Source: Sipunculus nudus
Taxonomy: Eukaryota; Annelida; Sipuncula; Golfingiida; Sipunculidae
NCBI GenBank assembly: GCA_026874595.1
Contig: CM049313.1
Span: 64,298,159 to 64,362,158 of the forward strand
Reading direction: 5' to 3'
Length of the DNA: 64,000 nucleotides
Shown here: piece after piece, positions 25,225 to 40,200 of the stretch
How the letters are laid out: each line of letters begins with the position of its first letter
Numbering within the stretch: the first letter of the stretch is position 1
Notes under the pieces: generated by a model
What the model saw: the letters and a program-made list of their open reading frames with translations, nothing else
Databases searched by the model: none
Told to the model about the DNA's origin: nothing
Made by a program: the position numbers and the translations under genes

Positions 25225-27100
25225 ATATAAGCATAATCATCAGAGGTCCATTCTTGCACATGCTTGACAATTCCAAAACAAGAAGAAGAAACAGGAAAGA
25301 TGAAACACAGATGAACCACCAGTTGAAAAATCTTGATTTGTGAAGTTGCACGGTACAGCCACTTGGTGGCATGCATGCTATGTTTATGTTTAACACCACT
25401 GATTGCACAGAGTGCAAGCTTCTTTCCACTTGTGTACAGGAGTAAGCAAACAATTTTAGAACAAAATACTGACAGATACGATAATATTATATGGAGAGCA
25501 AACTATATATTTCATGTATACTTAATAACCTGGTGTGTCAACAGGTCCCTTTGAGTTTGCATATTCATCTTAAGTGAAACTGACAAATATTTCAGAATGT
25601 ATGATTTTTATTAACATGAATTTTGATGTTTACAGGCCTCATCCTGAACAAGATTCTTTTTTTTTTTTTTTTTACTCTGAATACAGAAAACACTTCAACA
25701 AATGGGCAAAATCACAATTTCCTTTCCATAAAAGACATGTCTCTGTATCCTACAAAAGGAAGCTCTCCTGTAAATGGACTTCATTATTGATTCTACTCAA
25801 CACAGATAGTTCTATTATATGTCAGAAAAGGAACGCACTTCAGAAACATTTTCTTCTGACTGCCTCTGGCATATTGCATTCATATCTATGACCCATCACA
25901 TGCCTATTCAACTGACTGCACATACGCAAAAGAAAGTGAAGAAATTTATTTTCACAAATGAGCTTTGTTCAACTACTTTTGGCTACAGTCCACATACCTT
26001 TTACAAATCCTCAGTTGTAATATGTTTTTGGATATGAAAGGGAGATCAAATGAAGCAAACCTGAGGTGGAACAAGATATCCTCATTTTACCCTTCAGTAA
26101 ATAACAACAAGAACCCTGCTGTCAAAAAGTATGATGTAAGATGCTTTATCAATCAGTAACAATAAATACGCTATACATTGGAAAAAGAAAACAGTTGACT
26201 ACTTAATACCCCCAGTGCTCTTCAATAAATCTGGCAATGCCTTGAGAGGCATAAATATTCTCTAATAAAGGTACATTACCATTGGAAATTCGGCTTTCAA
26301 TGGAACAATTCTCTTGACACAGCTGTATATATATTTCTAAACTTCATAAATACAAGGCCGGACCTTGTCAAAGTTTACTTAAGAACATAAAGTTGGATTT
26401 TTTTTATATTTTTCTTTTTGCAGGACCTCCTTAAGGCCTTGAAAATTTATTAAAATTTTAAAGGATTTTTTAGGATATTTTATAAAAAGCTAAGATATAA
26501 GAGATAAAGAACATCCCCTTTTACACATAAGGCATTCTTCCATTAACTAGAAAACTGACAGGTCAGGAAGGGCCCCGCAAAAGATGCAGTCATTATAAAT
26601 TGAAGTACTGTGAATTTGTTGTACTTTGATAGCATGGGCTGATAGAGTGATATTTGAAAATTAAAGAACCTGTAAAGAACAGCTGACATGTATAAACTGG
26701 AAGAAAAGATATGGTAAAGTGAAAATGTTCAAAGCTATCAAAATAATGATATAAAAGATCTGCATGCATTCTTAGTTTCTGTATTTGTGTATTACCTGTG
26801 CCAATTATTCTTGTTTGAAGTCTTGGCTGGGCTGTGTCAAATATTTTTCCAGTATTTGTATGTTGAATTGGCCTTATTATATGTGAGGCTTGAGTCTGTA
26901 CATGAACCTTGTAGTATTAGAGAGAGTCAGCTGCTGGTTAGTAGTGATAATATAGTGATTCTGTTGAACTGAGATTCAGCTGTTCTTGGGCTTGGGTCTA
27001 TCTTGGAATCTTCAAATTGTCTGTACAAAAAATGCTGTGAAAATGTAATGCCGCTGTACATGAGTGACTTGAAAAAGATTCATCCATTTCTGACCTGCTG
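25225..27100. other. AT-rich intergenic DNA
   Basis: Short frames up to 105 codons (for example 25574-25891) are stop-bounded chance frames with no recognisable motifs, and a T-run at about 25658-25674 sits inside one. No repeat family or RNA gene was identified. Confidence 0.45.
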
Positions 27101-28030
27101 AAGGAGACATCAGCAACTGAACACCAAACTGTGTATTACTTTTTTTTTCCTTCTGACCCAAATATCAATAAGCTTCTCTCTTAGGCCATGGGTGATACAT
27201 GTTAAGTTTGAATCCTATCCATCATATGTTAGGGGAGTTATTATTTGATTGTTCATCAAATTCTTTGTGAGTTATTGCATTAACATCATTTGAGAATTAT
27301 CGCCTCTGTCAAGGTCATCCATCTAAGAACTTGATCTAGCCCTTCATAACAAATATTACTGGTGCAAGTTCAGTGAGTGTTAGTCAAATTGTTTGCAAGC
27401 TATTTGGTTAACATCATTTTAGCATTATCACCTCTGTGACCTTAAAAATCCATCAAGGTCACCCATCTTTAAACATGATGTAGCCCATCAAAAGGTCCAT
27501 CACTGCCGTGAGTCTGGGGACCTTATATGAAATACTTTTAACGCGTTATTGTGTTAACAATGTGTGTCCTTTTGCATGCATATTTGCTAAGAGAGCACAA
27601 CCTTACTAGGTGTTCAGTAATGATTTTTACCGCATAACTTACAGAAAAATGGCTGACTATGACCATATATCATGCCTCGTTGCTGCCGACATCAGGACCT
27701 GTCCTACTGTTAAGGTGGAACAAACAATTATGGTTACAATTATGATTTCTGCCCTGCTGAAAGAGGGACCTAAAATTTAACACCAAACTGTGAATAACTT
27801 TTTTGACCTTTGACCTCCGGACCCCAAAATCAATAGGGATCTTCCATAATTGATGGTTAATACATATTTCAGGTTTGAATTTAATCCATCAATCCTAACT
27901 GGAGTTATCATCTGGAAAAGAATTTGTGGACAGACGGACGGACGGACAGACAGCTAGACAGATTGATGGACAGACGGGCGGCAAGACAGACAGACAGACA
28001 GGTCGATTACCATAGGGCACCCGCATATCA
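27100..28030. repeat. Dispersed repeat, two related modules ending in an ACGG/ACAG microsatellite
   Basis: The phrases AACACCAAACTGTG and TTTTGACCTTTGACC-like text appear twice (about 27118-27165 and 27780-27815). TCAAGGTCA is present at 27309 and 27453. A degenerate (ACGG/ACAG)n run lies at 27930-28010. The element is related to the repeat at 1500-1960. Confidence 0.6.
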
Positions 28031-29737
28031 AGTGGGGCCCTAATCATCGATGTATGTGAATTTACTCGCATCCACTGATGACGGAGTAGGATGTTAATCC
28101 TGTAAGTTGCTGATTCCTACCTAACAGTATACACAAATTGAGGATAACAATTAACTTAGGGTATCATTATTGTCTATAACCCCTATATCTAAAATAAATT
28201 CAAATGTGGTTAAAATACACATAAGCCCATATAAAGTGTTCATAATATTTTAAACCTGGTACCGTGATCTTTCTGAAAGTATACATATTTTTTAACTTTT
28301 CATGTTTTAACATTTAATAAAATATTTAAATTTTTAAAAGGTACACAATTTAAGCCCCTAGTAACAATAATTTGTTTTTGATGGACTTATCGTTTCTTTG
28401 TTTTTCCCCTACTGTGTTTCTTGTTGAAAAATAAAGTTTTAAATTTAGTATTGAATTAAAATTTTAAATTTCAATTTTAGGGTAGAGAGAAACATGATAA
28501 CCTAAGGATAACAATTAACTTAACTAGGAAATGACTTCTAATATGCCACCACTAACCACTGATACAGGACTATACCTCGTACTCAAGTCGCAACTTTAGT
28601 CCACCTGACAGGACTGACTTAGACTCAGCAGGCATAGACTCTACTTTTACTCAAACTGTGAGGTATAAGACCTCATGAAATCAGGCTGAGTCCAGCAGAA
28701 AAATAAAACTATGTCATGAATTTTCTTACTTTAAGATCTGATCACAAAATATCAACTCAAGTGACATGGGCAAAAAATTTTAAAAATAATGAAAGTTAGA
28801 AATTACATAGTACACATTTAGCTCAACAATAATAAAAAGTTAGTTAACAGTCGTAATTTGTCTGAGCACTCATTTATTTGGATTAATGGTTTGTTATCTT
28901 ACATTGTAATCTTGTTTAATCAACACCCTTTCATCCATCAAATTCACCTTCCACTAATAAAATGCTAAGTCCTGATGTAGATCTTGAGCTCCATATAAAT
29001 AAAAGCTTAAGCTATTTAGAGTATGGACATGTAAATTAACATGAATATTTTAAAAGCTGTTCTGATTTTTAAAAAATTTTTATTACAAAGTTTACTTGGA
29101 CTCTGACTTGGTTTTCAAAAGGCACTCAAAAACTTAAAACCTGGACTTAAACCTCAAGGCCAAGGACCTGCACTCAAGACTGAGATAGTGTAGATTTGAC
29201 CTAAACTGACCTAATTAATGTCAGTGGCTAGGTACTGCAATTGCCACTAAAACAGTCATTACAAGGGACTATTTTGGGTAAACATTGCTTCATTGTTTGA
29301 ACATCAGTCATTCAATGATTCATGCAGTAACAAGTAAACAAAAGGCTCAGATCTATATAAATCAAGACCTGCACAACACATGGTGTGTGACAACATTTGG
29401 TCAACTCATTAACATATATGCCTGTACAGTTCTTGAGACATGAAAAATGAGTTTTTCTACATTTACACAAAAAAATAGAAGAACCATGTTTCAACTGCAG
29501 ACTGTCAGTAGCAATTCCTTGATCAAATGACTGCTAATTAATATGCTTATTTTCACTTTACATGGTAGAACACTCACTTCCTTGCAAACCATGACAAGAC
29601 AGTCAGCACCATAATAGAAAAAGAAAATTTCAAATAAAAAATGTTTTATTTACAATAAAAATTGTTTACAACAATACAAGAACAAGAAATGATGCAAAAA
29701 TGTATCACTTAAGTCTTAACAAAACAAAATTAGTAAA

Positions 29738-29788
<51 letters not shown>

Positions 29789-31162
29789 CCTGTAAACAAT
29801 ATATTCATAATTTTATAAAGCTTACTTTATAAACCTTATCAGGACTCTTTCTGAGTGTGCCGTACAATAAATAAACATATATATATATATATGCCTGATC
29901 AGTATCAGGCAACTTGTTGGTAGTTGTCAACACACATTCTCATTATAACAAGACTGAATGTCACTGACAGGGTGTCATGTGACTCCTGTAGGCCACTGAC
30001 AGGCCGGTGACAAATTGCTTGACCTGTGATGTACCACATGATGTAGCATGTGACCACAGATCATACCCAGTAGCAAAGGGTCGTCACAGACCCGCAACAT
30101 CACATGACATAACTGACGGTTATTTTATTTAAATATTAGTACAACATATCATGCCGGTTTCCACTCACTGGGGTGTAACTACTGACAAGTTGTCAACCAA
30201 GACCATAGCCTAAAATATGATCAATCATTTTCAAATGACACTCGCAAAGCATCAGTACTGACATATCTGCAAGCCAACTTCTTAAACATGAAAAAAATAT
30301 AAGGCTTTGGATCAAATCTTAATTATGATAATTCAGGTAACTATTTTTTCCTAAGCACTATATTTTTATATTTAAAATTTTTAATTTTAAATATCTTAAA
30401 TTTCACTTATCAATGTTTTTCCATACCATGCACACTGATGCACTTAGATATATTTTTCATTAAAATTACCACAACACAGTATGTTCTTAGAGAGACAGAT
30501 GATCATTATTTGGTCTATAGCTATATAAATGTATTTGAACTTTTTTTATTTTAAATTACATATAAATAAACTAAATAATGTAATTTTGCATTATGTTCAC
30601 TGGTGCAATTAGATCCATTTTTTACATATACCTGTAGGTCTCTTCATTAAAACTATAATTTCCTTTATTTATTTTGCATCCATAATTTGCTATTATTAAA
30701 TCTTTAACCTGTTTTAAATCTGATTAAATCAAGTTTTGTCTGTCAAAGTTGTTCATATTTTTTTTTTCATCATATCTGAATATTGAGTCTGGCTACTGAA
30801 CACAAGATTAAATCAGTTTAACAATCTTCAACGTAGACTGGAAATATGAAACATAATAATTAACACTAGTTTTCATCTCTCTGAATATCATTTGAATATA
30901 ATAATACAGCCATACAGCTAGGCTTCACCAGATGCTCAACACAAGATGGTCAAATCAGACCAGCTACACAAAGTAAACAAAGTGAAAAATATGGCAGATT
31001 TATGTGGTAAGACTTGGGACCTTGAATACATACAAATGTCACTAGGACCACATTAATTTCTAAAGGCATTGTGATTTTCTTGGAAACTAATTAGTTCAAA
31101 GCAACAAATAACAGCCAATGAGTCCAAAGCAACTTGCAACGACTGGTGCCCACCAAACTCAC
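28031..31162. other. Region downstream of the last ULK3 coding exon, possibly including its 3' UTR
   Basis: No exon could be defined here. An (AT)n microsatellite is at 29741-29782 and a shorter one near 29877-29891. Minus-strand AATAAA words occur near 29645, 30125 and 30665, but none can be chosen as the polyadenylation signal. The block 29900-30130 is GC-richer and could be transcribed. Confidence 0.3.
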
Positions 31163-31204
31163 CTCTCCATTACACTGTTATTCACTACTGGATAGTACAA
31201 GAAC
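31163..31204 (-). CDS. ULK3: ULK3 last coding exon (SSCTIQ and stop)
   Basis: The acceptor TTTGTCTTTGCAG precedes 31204. Two bases complete a serine codon begun in the previous exon, then SCTIQ and TAG at 31187-31185. This matches the vertebrate C-terminus SSCTLQ as I remember it. Only 20 nt are coding. A strong donor, GGAGAG|GTGAGT, lies 22 nt after the stop, so this may be a 42-nt internal exon with further untranslated exons at lower coordinates. Alternatively the donor is unused and the exon continues as 3' UTR. Confidence 0.8.
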
Positions 31205-34200
31205 CTGCAAAGACAAAGAAGTATTAATATCAGTATCAAAAATCAAATAATAAATTTAACATTTTATAGCTCCAGGTGAAGATTTAATGCACACCAATGA
31301 TAAATAAACTGTATATTCTAATTCACATAGGCACTGAATCACTGCCATGTAACTTCTCTGACCAAGTCGAGGAAAAGCCCATTTTATGTCTTGAAGTGTT
31401 GGGAACATTGACAAATATGTCCAAAGGAGGGTTATTTCTAATATTTTATCTTAAACCCTAGTGATTTTACATTATTTAAGAATTGTTGCAAGTCTATCTT
31501 GGTATGTCCAGTGGGTGAACCATTCTATCTCCATGATTGAACTAGGTCCATGGATCTTACCCGAAGTCCAAATGCAAGAAAAGGTACTGGTAATATTCTA
31601 GTGATTAAAAAATAAAGGACAATGAAATGTTTGTGCCATGGAATTCTAGACCTTGACAAAAAACTTTCTTTTAAATAAGCTCTGTGGTCTGACTCAGTCT
31701 GCAATTTTTTTCCTAATTATCCCAATGCATCCCAATTTTTATATCTATGACTGAAACTGCATTGGGAAACAACACTTTCGTAGTTTTTGTAGTTGGTGCC
31801 ACATGTTTGTTCACAGAATAAAATTATCCTAGACACACCACATTTCAACACAGAAAGATTATCATGGTACATCTGAACAAATAAAATATGGAAAAACATC
31901 AGAAATGTAAATTATAGAGTAAATAATAGAGTAAATAAGGGTGAAAACTCTCCTATGTCATTTGCTGAGAATTTTTGATTTATGAAATTTCAATAAAAAA
32001 AAAAAATTTCTGTAGCTTTTCTGTCAGGGTGTTAAAAATGCTGACTCAGTAAATATGGAGCCATCCTTTGCATTTACCATGTGATTCTTACATGGAAAAT
32101 CTGTTTACAGCTGACTAGCTCCTTTGATAAACACTCCTCTTTCAGACCATGCATACCTGCCATTGACAACAAGTCAACCAGAAACATCACAAGAAAGCAG
32201 ATTAACAGTGGCTACTCGTACGTCTCATTTTGTCCTTACATCTTCAGGTTTGATAGCTCTCGCCCTGTCATTTCACAGGCAGACATATTACACCTTTCAG
32301 ACTCAAAGCTCTGTATTAATTTTGTCATAACTGCTGCCATACCCTTGAATTTCTCACAGACAAATGACATCAATTATCTGTACTGCCCATCTACCAGTTT
32401 CCACCTTTTGTAGTATATTATTACAGCAACTATTTAGTTTATGGAGCCTGCAAAATGAAACCTTGAACCCCGAGGTATGATGCACATTTATTACTACACT
32501 GAAGGGCCTAGCCTGGTATCAGCTCTTTGGTTACTGGGTGGAACAGAGTCATAAGGCATATTTGATATTAAAATATGGCTGTTAAAACAAGATGAATGCT
32601 TCTGGATTTCCACATGGATTCACCAATTAGAGTGCAGTATCGCAACAGGATGTTACTGCTAATAATGATGTACGCAGTCTGGTTTCTGGGTTGTTCAACT
32701 GATGAACTCAGTGAATCTTTGTAAAGGGTCAGACAGTACTTTCAAACTAATATGCTTCTTAACAAAGGAAATTTACATTTTTTAATGAATGCATGTTTGT
32801 ATGTAAGTGTATGTCTGAACATATGACCTGAAACTATAACCTGAACCTGTATGCATGCATGTATGTATGTATGTGTATGTCTGAACCTATAACTCTACAA
32901 GAGCATTATATACCTGTTGTCTTTTGAACTTTTACTTATGAAGTATGGCCACATTTGGTAGACAAATGAACCTAGAGGAGTTACTTTATTGGCTAATAAT
33001 TCATAGTGAATGTCAACAAAATCTATCAAATTCCTAGTAATCACAACAATATCACAAAGAAGTCTGGTGACCTCTGACCTCACTAATTATGCATGAATTT
33101 GGCAGGATCAAAGTTATAGGTGAGAAACTCTATTGGAAAATATTTATTGTAAGTTTCATGAAAATTTATTAGATTTTTTTTTCGTAAATAAGTCATCACT
33201 GCCCCACTAATCCTGGTGACATCTCACCTTGTTAAATATGCATGGATTTTGCTGAGAATTTAACTTAGATGAGACATTATATATAATTTCTGTATTTTTT
33301 TTTGCAACAATACCACAGAGAAGCCTGTTGACCTCTGAACTTTTTAGATATGGGTTGATTTTGCCTGGAACTGAACTTGTGGGTTTTGTGAAAATTCATC
33401 AAATCCATGGTAATTTATTGCAGCGACACTATAATGACATAAATTCTAGACTTCAATGTGGATAAAGGTAACCACATATATAACATTATGATATTAAGTT
33501 ATTGTGTACCAATGGTTTTAGATTTAAGGCGTGTTCAATTGATTGGTGCTGGGAATAATAAAAAATGTTGAGCCAGTTATTCAAGTATTACAAGGAATAT
33601 GTAAGTTTATAAGTATATACCAAAATTTACTTTTCCTCCTTGCTCAAACCATAATCTACAAGGTTAAATCAGACCCCACTACAAATGATAAACAATCATT
33701 TCAAAAGTTAACTTTTAACACATGGGTGTAAAAAACTTGTGTCAATTATTATTGTCAATGTAGTTGTCACCAGGTGCCACCAGCTATAGTGCCATCTGTT
33801 GCAGTATTAAAAACTGTACCAGTATAATGTACAAGTACTAAGCACAAGTACTGATTACTGAAGACTTTTAAAGATTTTTTCAGCTGTTTCCCTATAAAAT
33901 CTAAGCAAATGCAGATAGCAAAAATAAGCTGAATCCAACAACATTTGATATGTGACAGATAATTGCATCAAATCTGGGGATGGTAGCTCCTGCTATTCCT
34001 GAGAAATTATGAGTTAATGTACCAATGATATCTAAAATCATAAATCTACATTTAAAAAAAACTTTTAAAAGACATTCTTGTCAATATTTACCATAGATAA
34101 CCTGAAATCTAAATGTCTAGAAGCATGGTGTAATGGATGCTGATAAACTGGTGCCAGGCTAGATGTATCTGCTTCACACAGCTAACATATATGGTCAAAT

Positions 34201-37200
34201 GACTCAAATCAAATATTTATAATTCAGCCAAAATTCATTCTTTAGAACCATAAAAAGACAATTATTATCAGAATTATTCAGGGGGATATTCTTGTAAAAT
34301 TAATATTAAAACTAGAATACGGGTAGTCGACAAGCGACTACGTGTATCTGCCAAAATCAGAGTAGGACGAGTGAAGTGAGGCATGGATTGAGTGGCAAGG
34401 GGAAACAGAGTTACATCTGTTACATATTAGAATGGATCTGTGCAACATTAACATGATTGTAGGTGGCGCCACCTGTTATTTGAAGGAGAAACTATCCAAG
34501 ATGTATACACATGCAAAATTTCAGGTGGAAAAGTCAAACTACTGCAGAGATATGAGTGATTTTAACCCAAGGCAGACAAACAGATGGACGCTGTGCAAAA
34601 ATTGCTGCAGGTGGCGCCATCATTTTTGTGTACGTTATAAAGCTATCCAAGGGCTTCATTTGTGTAAATTTTTTTTCCTGATTGGTCAAACAGATCCAGA
34701 GATATAGGCATTAATGTCTGCAGCGTGAACGTGAACGTAGGTGGTACCACCTGCCATAAAATCAAGAAAGCTATGCGGGATGTATACACATGCTGAATTT
34801 CAGGTAATTTGGTCAAACCACTGCAGAGATATGAGTGATTTTAACCCAAGGCAGACAAACAGATGGACGCTGTGCAAAAATGGCGTAGGTAGCGCCGCCA
34901 TTTATGTGTATCTTATAAAGATATCTAGGGGCTACATTTGTGTAAAATTTTTTTCCTGATTGGTCGAACGAGTCCAGGGATATAAGCTTGGATGTCTACA
35001 GCGTGAACATGAATGTAGGTGACGCCACCTGTCAAAAAGTCAAGAAAGCTTTGCGGGATGTATACGCATGCCGAATTTCAGGTGAATTAGTCAAACAACT
35101 GCAGAGATACAAGTGATTTGAACCCAAGGCAGATGAACAGATGGACACTGTGCAAACATGGTTGCAGGTGGCGCCACCTTTTTTGTGTATGTTATAAAGC
35201 TATCCAAGGGCAACATTTGTGTAAACATTTTTTCCTGATCGGTCAAACGGTTCCCGAGATATGTGGGTTTATGTCTGGAAACAAACGCACAAACGGATGC
35301 TGGGCAGAGAGGAAAGGTCAGAGGTCAAGGCCACTTGGTTAGGCACCAGTTCACATGTGACCTGATAATTTGTGTAAGTTTCAGAAAAAATCCGTCCAGT
35401 AGTCTCAGAGAAGTTCTCCGGAAACGAACGCGGCGGCTGCGGTGGCGGCTGTGGACCCCGGTCAAGGGTTTTGGCGGATACAATTAATATAAAAAAAATT
35501 AAACAATTGCTGAAATACTTTCATGGGTGCACACAACACAAAAATTACTGTAGGTGGCTCCATCAGTCATCTATACCGCAAAGCTATCGGAGATGTACAT
35601 ATATACCCAATTTCAGACTGATATACCAAACCCCTCCTGAGAAATAAGCAGGGACATACACTTTGCAAAAATGATTGTAGGTGGTGCCACCAGTTTTGTA
35701 TTCAACAAAGCTATCAAGTATGTATAGATATGCACAATTTCAGATCACTCTTGGGAAATAAGCAGATACATACACAGTGCAATAATAACTGAAGGTGGCA
35801 ATACCAGTCTTGTGTATGAGGACACAGTCCAAGATGCATGGACAGGCCAAAAATTCAGGCAGATACATCAAACTTCTCTTGAGTCAGATACACTTGGCTG
35901 ACCAAGCTAAGCTGAGGCAGAAAGCTGCCACAAGTCAAGTGAAGCTAATTTGCCAGCTGCAGATACTGCACTGAATGAACTATTGACCTGTACTAGGCTA
36001 CACTGAGTGAACTCTTGACCTGTTGCAAAATCTGATACAGTTGGCAGTCTGCCAAAGCTATTAATATATCCAGATTGAAACCTGGTGTGTTGCCAAATCT
36101 GATGAAGTTGGCAGTCTTCAAAGCTATTTATAGATACAAAAAAAATTTTGGCAGGTTGCCAAATCTGTTTAATACTTTATACATACTGAAATGCTTCAGC
36201 TACAATGCTTTTTTTCAAGCTGCATATTCATAAATTATTTTACCAAAATGTTTTGGGTAATAAAAAATGCCTATTTAAAGAAAAATCAGAATAAAGATAT
36301 ATATTTTATTCATGGATTTATCTTACACATATGCTGGATATTGAACAAATTATTTATGTTGCCTGTACAGCTTTGCACTTATACCCAACAAGCTCAGTTT
36401 GTTAATACAATAAATCCACTTACTTTGTTTACCAAAGTATATACAATTCCTTCATTGTTAAATGTCCAATAAATCTACCAAAATCATCAACACAGGCCAC
36501 CTAAGAATAATCAATGAGCAATGTTACAGAAGTTGAAACTATTGCAGCCCTTAGTTTGAAATAAGGTTACTAATGGCCACAAGACCAACTTCAGCTTTCT
36601 AAGAATCTTCCAAAAATCAATGAATCCATTCTATCCTTTTATGCAATTGAAAGAACCCTACCCTAGGATAATTCTTGTGAAAAATTTAACCATTAAGCTT
36701 GATAGTTTCATCATAAATCATTTTCAAGCTGAAAGAGGCTTAAATAACGAGGTTTTTGCCCGTAAAAAACAGGTCAATGTATAAAGTGCTACAAAAACCT
36801 CAATTCCAAATAAGAGTCAAGTGACCAACATTGGCACAAAACTTGGTGATGCTAGCTCCTGCTGTTTCTGAGACTGTTATGTCTATATTCTTACTTGGCC
36901 AAATGACAAGTTCAAATTCTTGTAACTTGGCCAAAATCAATCAAACATTTGAACAAATTTAAGAAAGCTTGTCTCTGGGATCATTTCTGTTAAATATTGA
37001 ACAATTAGGCTGAATTATTTTGGAGAAGATTTTCAAAGGTTTTCAAGCTTTTTCCCTGTAAAATGTAAGGTGATGCAGGTGGCCCCACAAAAAGGCTCAA
37101 TCCCCCAACATTTGACATTTGACGGATTTTTGTGTAAAATTTGGGGATGCTAGCTCCTGCTATTCCTTAGAAATTATGAGTTAATGTACTGATGACCAAT

Positions 37201-40200
37201 GACCTGCTAACATGAAAGGTCGATGCAGGTGTCACTACCAATACCTCAATTTCAAATATGACTCATGACTCATGTGAACAACATTTGCATAAAATTTGGT
37301 AATGATAGCTCTAGCAATTTCTGAGACTGCAATTTAAGTATGCATTTTTGACCAAATGCCTCAGTTCAGCATCATTAAACTCAGCCAAAAATCACTGAGC
37401 TGCAACCATTCAAACAAACTTGAGAGAGATTGTTCAAGGGATCCTTCTTTTCAGTATTGGAGAATTTTGCTGAAACGTTTAAGAGAAAAAGGTTTTTAAA
37501 TGTGTTTTAGCTTCTTCCCCTATAAAATCTAAGTAAATGCAGATAGCATAAAATAAGCAAAATCCAATAGTTGGCATGGGACTGGCATTTTCTTGAATGT
37601 TTTTATAACAGGTTCAAGGGAGTATCTTTAGTTAATAGACATAAGATATCAGAAAAGGCCCCTTTAAACCTCTGTTTAAACATATATGTACTTAAAATAC
37701 TTTTTCATCAAACATCTCCTTGTCTCAACCATACAAAACTAAAAAATATCTACTTAACAGATCTTTCATTTCTGAGGCCCATGCAAGTTTTTCTAAATCA
37801 TTCACCTGTTAAAGAGTGCTAACACAATCTAGTGAATCTTGATTTTTCCAACTAATCAATTTTCAGTTAGCTGTGCTGAAAAATTAGGTGATATCACTAA
37901 GGTTTACTTCATGGTGCATTTGGCAAAATAAATGTGTGCCAGTACTTAATTTTATAAGAATTTCAAGCCCCTACCAAGAATGCCTGCTAACAGACAGATG
38001 AAAGGTCACAGGTGACAGCTAGTGGGAAAAGGCCAAAAAGCAGGTGAGATGAAAGATTAAATTGTTTGATAATACTATTCATCAAAATCTGAGGACTAAT
38101 CAATACAAACAAATACCATACTCAATGCATAAGTGTATCATAGTTAGTTAAAAGCAACTGATATGAAAGCTTGTGTTTCTGAAATGCAACAAATCATTAT
38201 TCAATGTGTATATAAGAGTCCCTGACTTCACAAATTCAAACAACTTATACCGGCATAATTGTTGGCGTGTAACAATGCATCAAATAATTGATGCAGTGAA
38301 TTTGTCAGTGTCCATATTAGTCCCTGACTTAAAAAAATTCAAACAACTTAAACTAGCATATATGTCAGCATGTAACAATGCATTAAATTATCGATACAGT
38401 ACTTGCAACACCACAATTAAATTGAAATCAAATCTTAACATCTGAACTGATTAATTTCTATTATGAACATTTTTTGCAAGTACCGTCTAAAAACCATAAG
38501 TGAGCTCTCACATCTGATAGTGCATGCCCCAATGTAGAGGTTATTTAGCTATAGGGTGTATGTACACTAGGGCTGAAAAAAGTACTTGAATACTTGAGTC
38601 TGGGTAATACTTACAAAATTTGGACTCAAGTACTCTTGTATGTACAGGCATATCTGAAGATTACTGCAAATTTACATGCAGTCTGTAGGCATTTCATATG
38701 TTACTGAGTTAACATTATACATAATAATCATACTGTACAGTTTATTTCAAAGGGACTTAAATTTATGAGTTATATGCTTTCCTAAGTATTTTTCCACTCT
38801 GTTTAACTTAAGTGTTTTTATTTATTTCTTTGTTTGGAAAAAGTTAAGCTGTCAAAAATTCAAATTTATGCATACTGATCTTTATAGCTTTGCCATGGTA
38901 ACCAGTACTTATGTCTGAGTCGGGTAATGCCTATAGAGTACTCATGTCCATAATTTTGTACCAGTTTCAGCCTTATAGTACACTAGAGTTTCAATGCTTG
39001 CTGGTAGACCCTTAAGCTTTTATAAAAACAATAACGGAGGTGAAAAACAGGGAAGAGGTGTATTTCTCTTTTACTTGCTAAAACTTTATCAAACTTAACT
39101 ATTACAGTTAAATATTTGATTTTATTTTAAAAGAAAGTCTGAAATGTACTATAAAAGTAAAAACCGAAAACTGATTCAAAGATGAAGAATAAAAGATAAA
39201 GAATCAATTAATCAATGGATTCTTAGGCCCCTTACAATTCACGGGCCTACATATGTGATCAGCTCACTCAATATTAAAGATTTTCTGGCAGCCAAAGGAC
39301 TTGTATTTTTATGTGTGGGTATATGTATTAATCATCTAACCTTTTATGCACATAACAAATTCTATGCTGAGTCATAAGTATAATGAGTGTTTTCTTTTTC
39401 AACATTTATAAGCTAGTGCATCTGAATGCCTTTGCACATGCCCTTCACACCAGCAGTGTATCATGGTTTAATGAATTCATCAACTTTTCTCAAGTAGCTT
39501 GCCACTTAATGTATTTCTTCCAGGCAACCTTACACAAAATCTTCACTGAAAAACAAAAAGTGAAAGCAAGTTTCAAATACTGAATAATTATAAATGTGTA
39601 TGCAATGTGTCATTAGAAATGCACCAGTTGTTGCGGACAAAATGACTTATATTCATTTACATGAATAACGATAGCAATATATTCCCAACTGATATGAATC
39701 ACACAGGTGAAACGCATCATGACTCCTCTAGACGGTAGTTAGTGGATAAAGGCAGACAGGCGATGTTACAATTAAACAGTACATAACCTTTAATTATGTA
39801 AAACACTGTTATCAGTGGCCGATCTTGAGATGAAGGAATGCAGTAAATAACATGTCTGACACCTGAGACTGGGATGGGATCTGTCTGGCAGAAACTGATG
39901 ATGCATGCGGCCTCCACACAAACAACATACATTGCAGCATATCGTGGCACCCACTGCCACTTTGTGCTTCTCCCAATGTTCTACTAGTCATGCTTTAAGG
40001 GGGACGAGAAGGACTGTTGTCATCTGGTACAATGATGCCCCATCATTAAGCCTCGGAGCTCCCCTGCAGCCACTGCTGAGGCAAAGACACACTATATATA
40101 ACTGATCTGTTTTTCAGACTGAGCCTAATATAACATATATATCATTATAATAATTTTGTTTTATTTATCCCATTTAATATCCTTCATCTGTTAAAGTATT

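Noticed and set aside
32081-32413. 110-codon plus frame
   Set aside because: No recognisable motif, no splice or start context, and composition like the intron around it.
34432-35487. Several 70-90 codon plus frames with similar sequence
   Set aside because: They are repeats of the internal units of a non-autonomous element and have no known domain.
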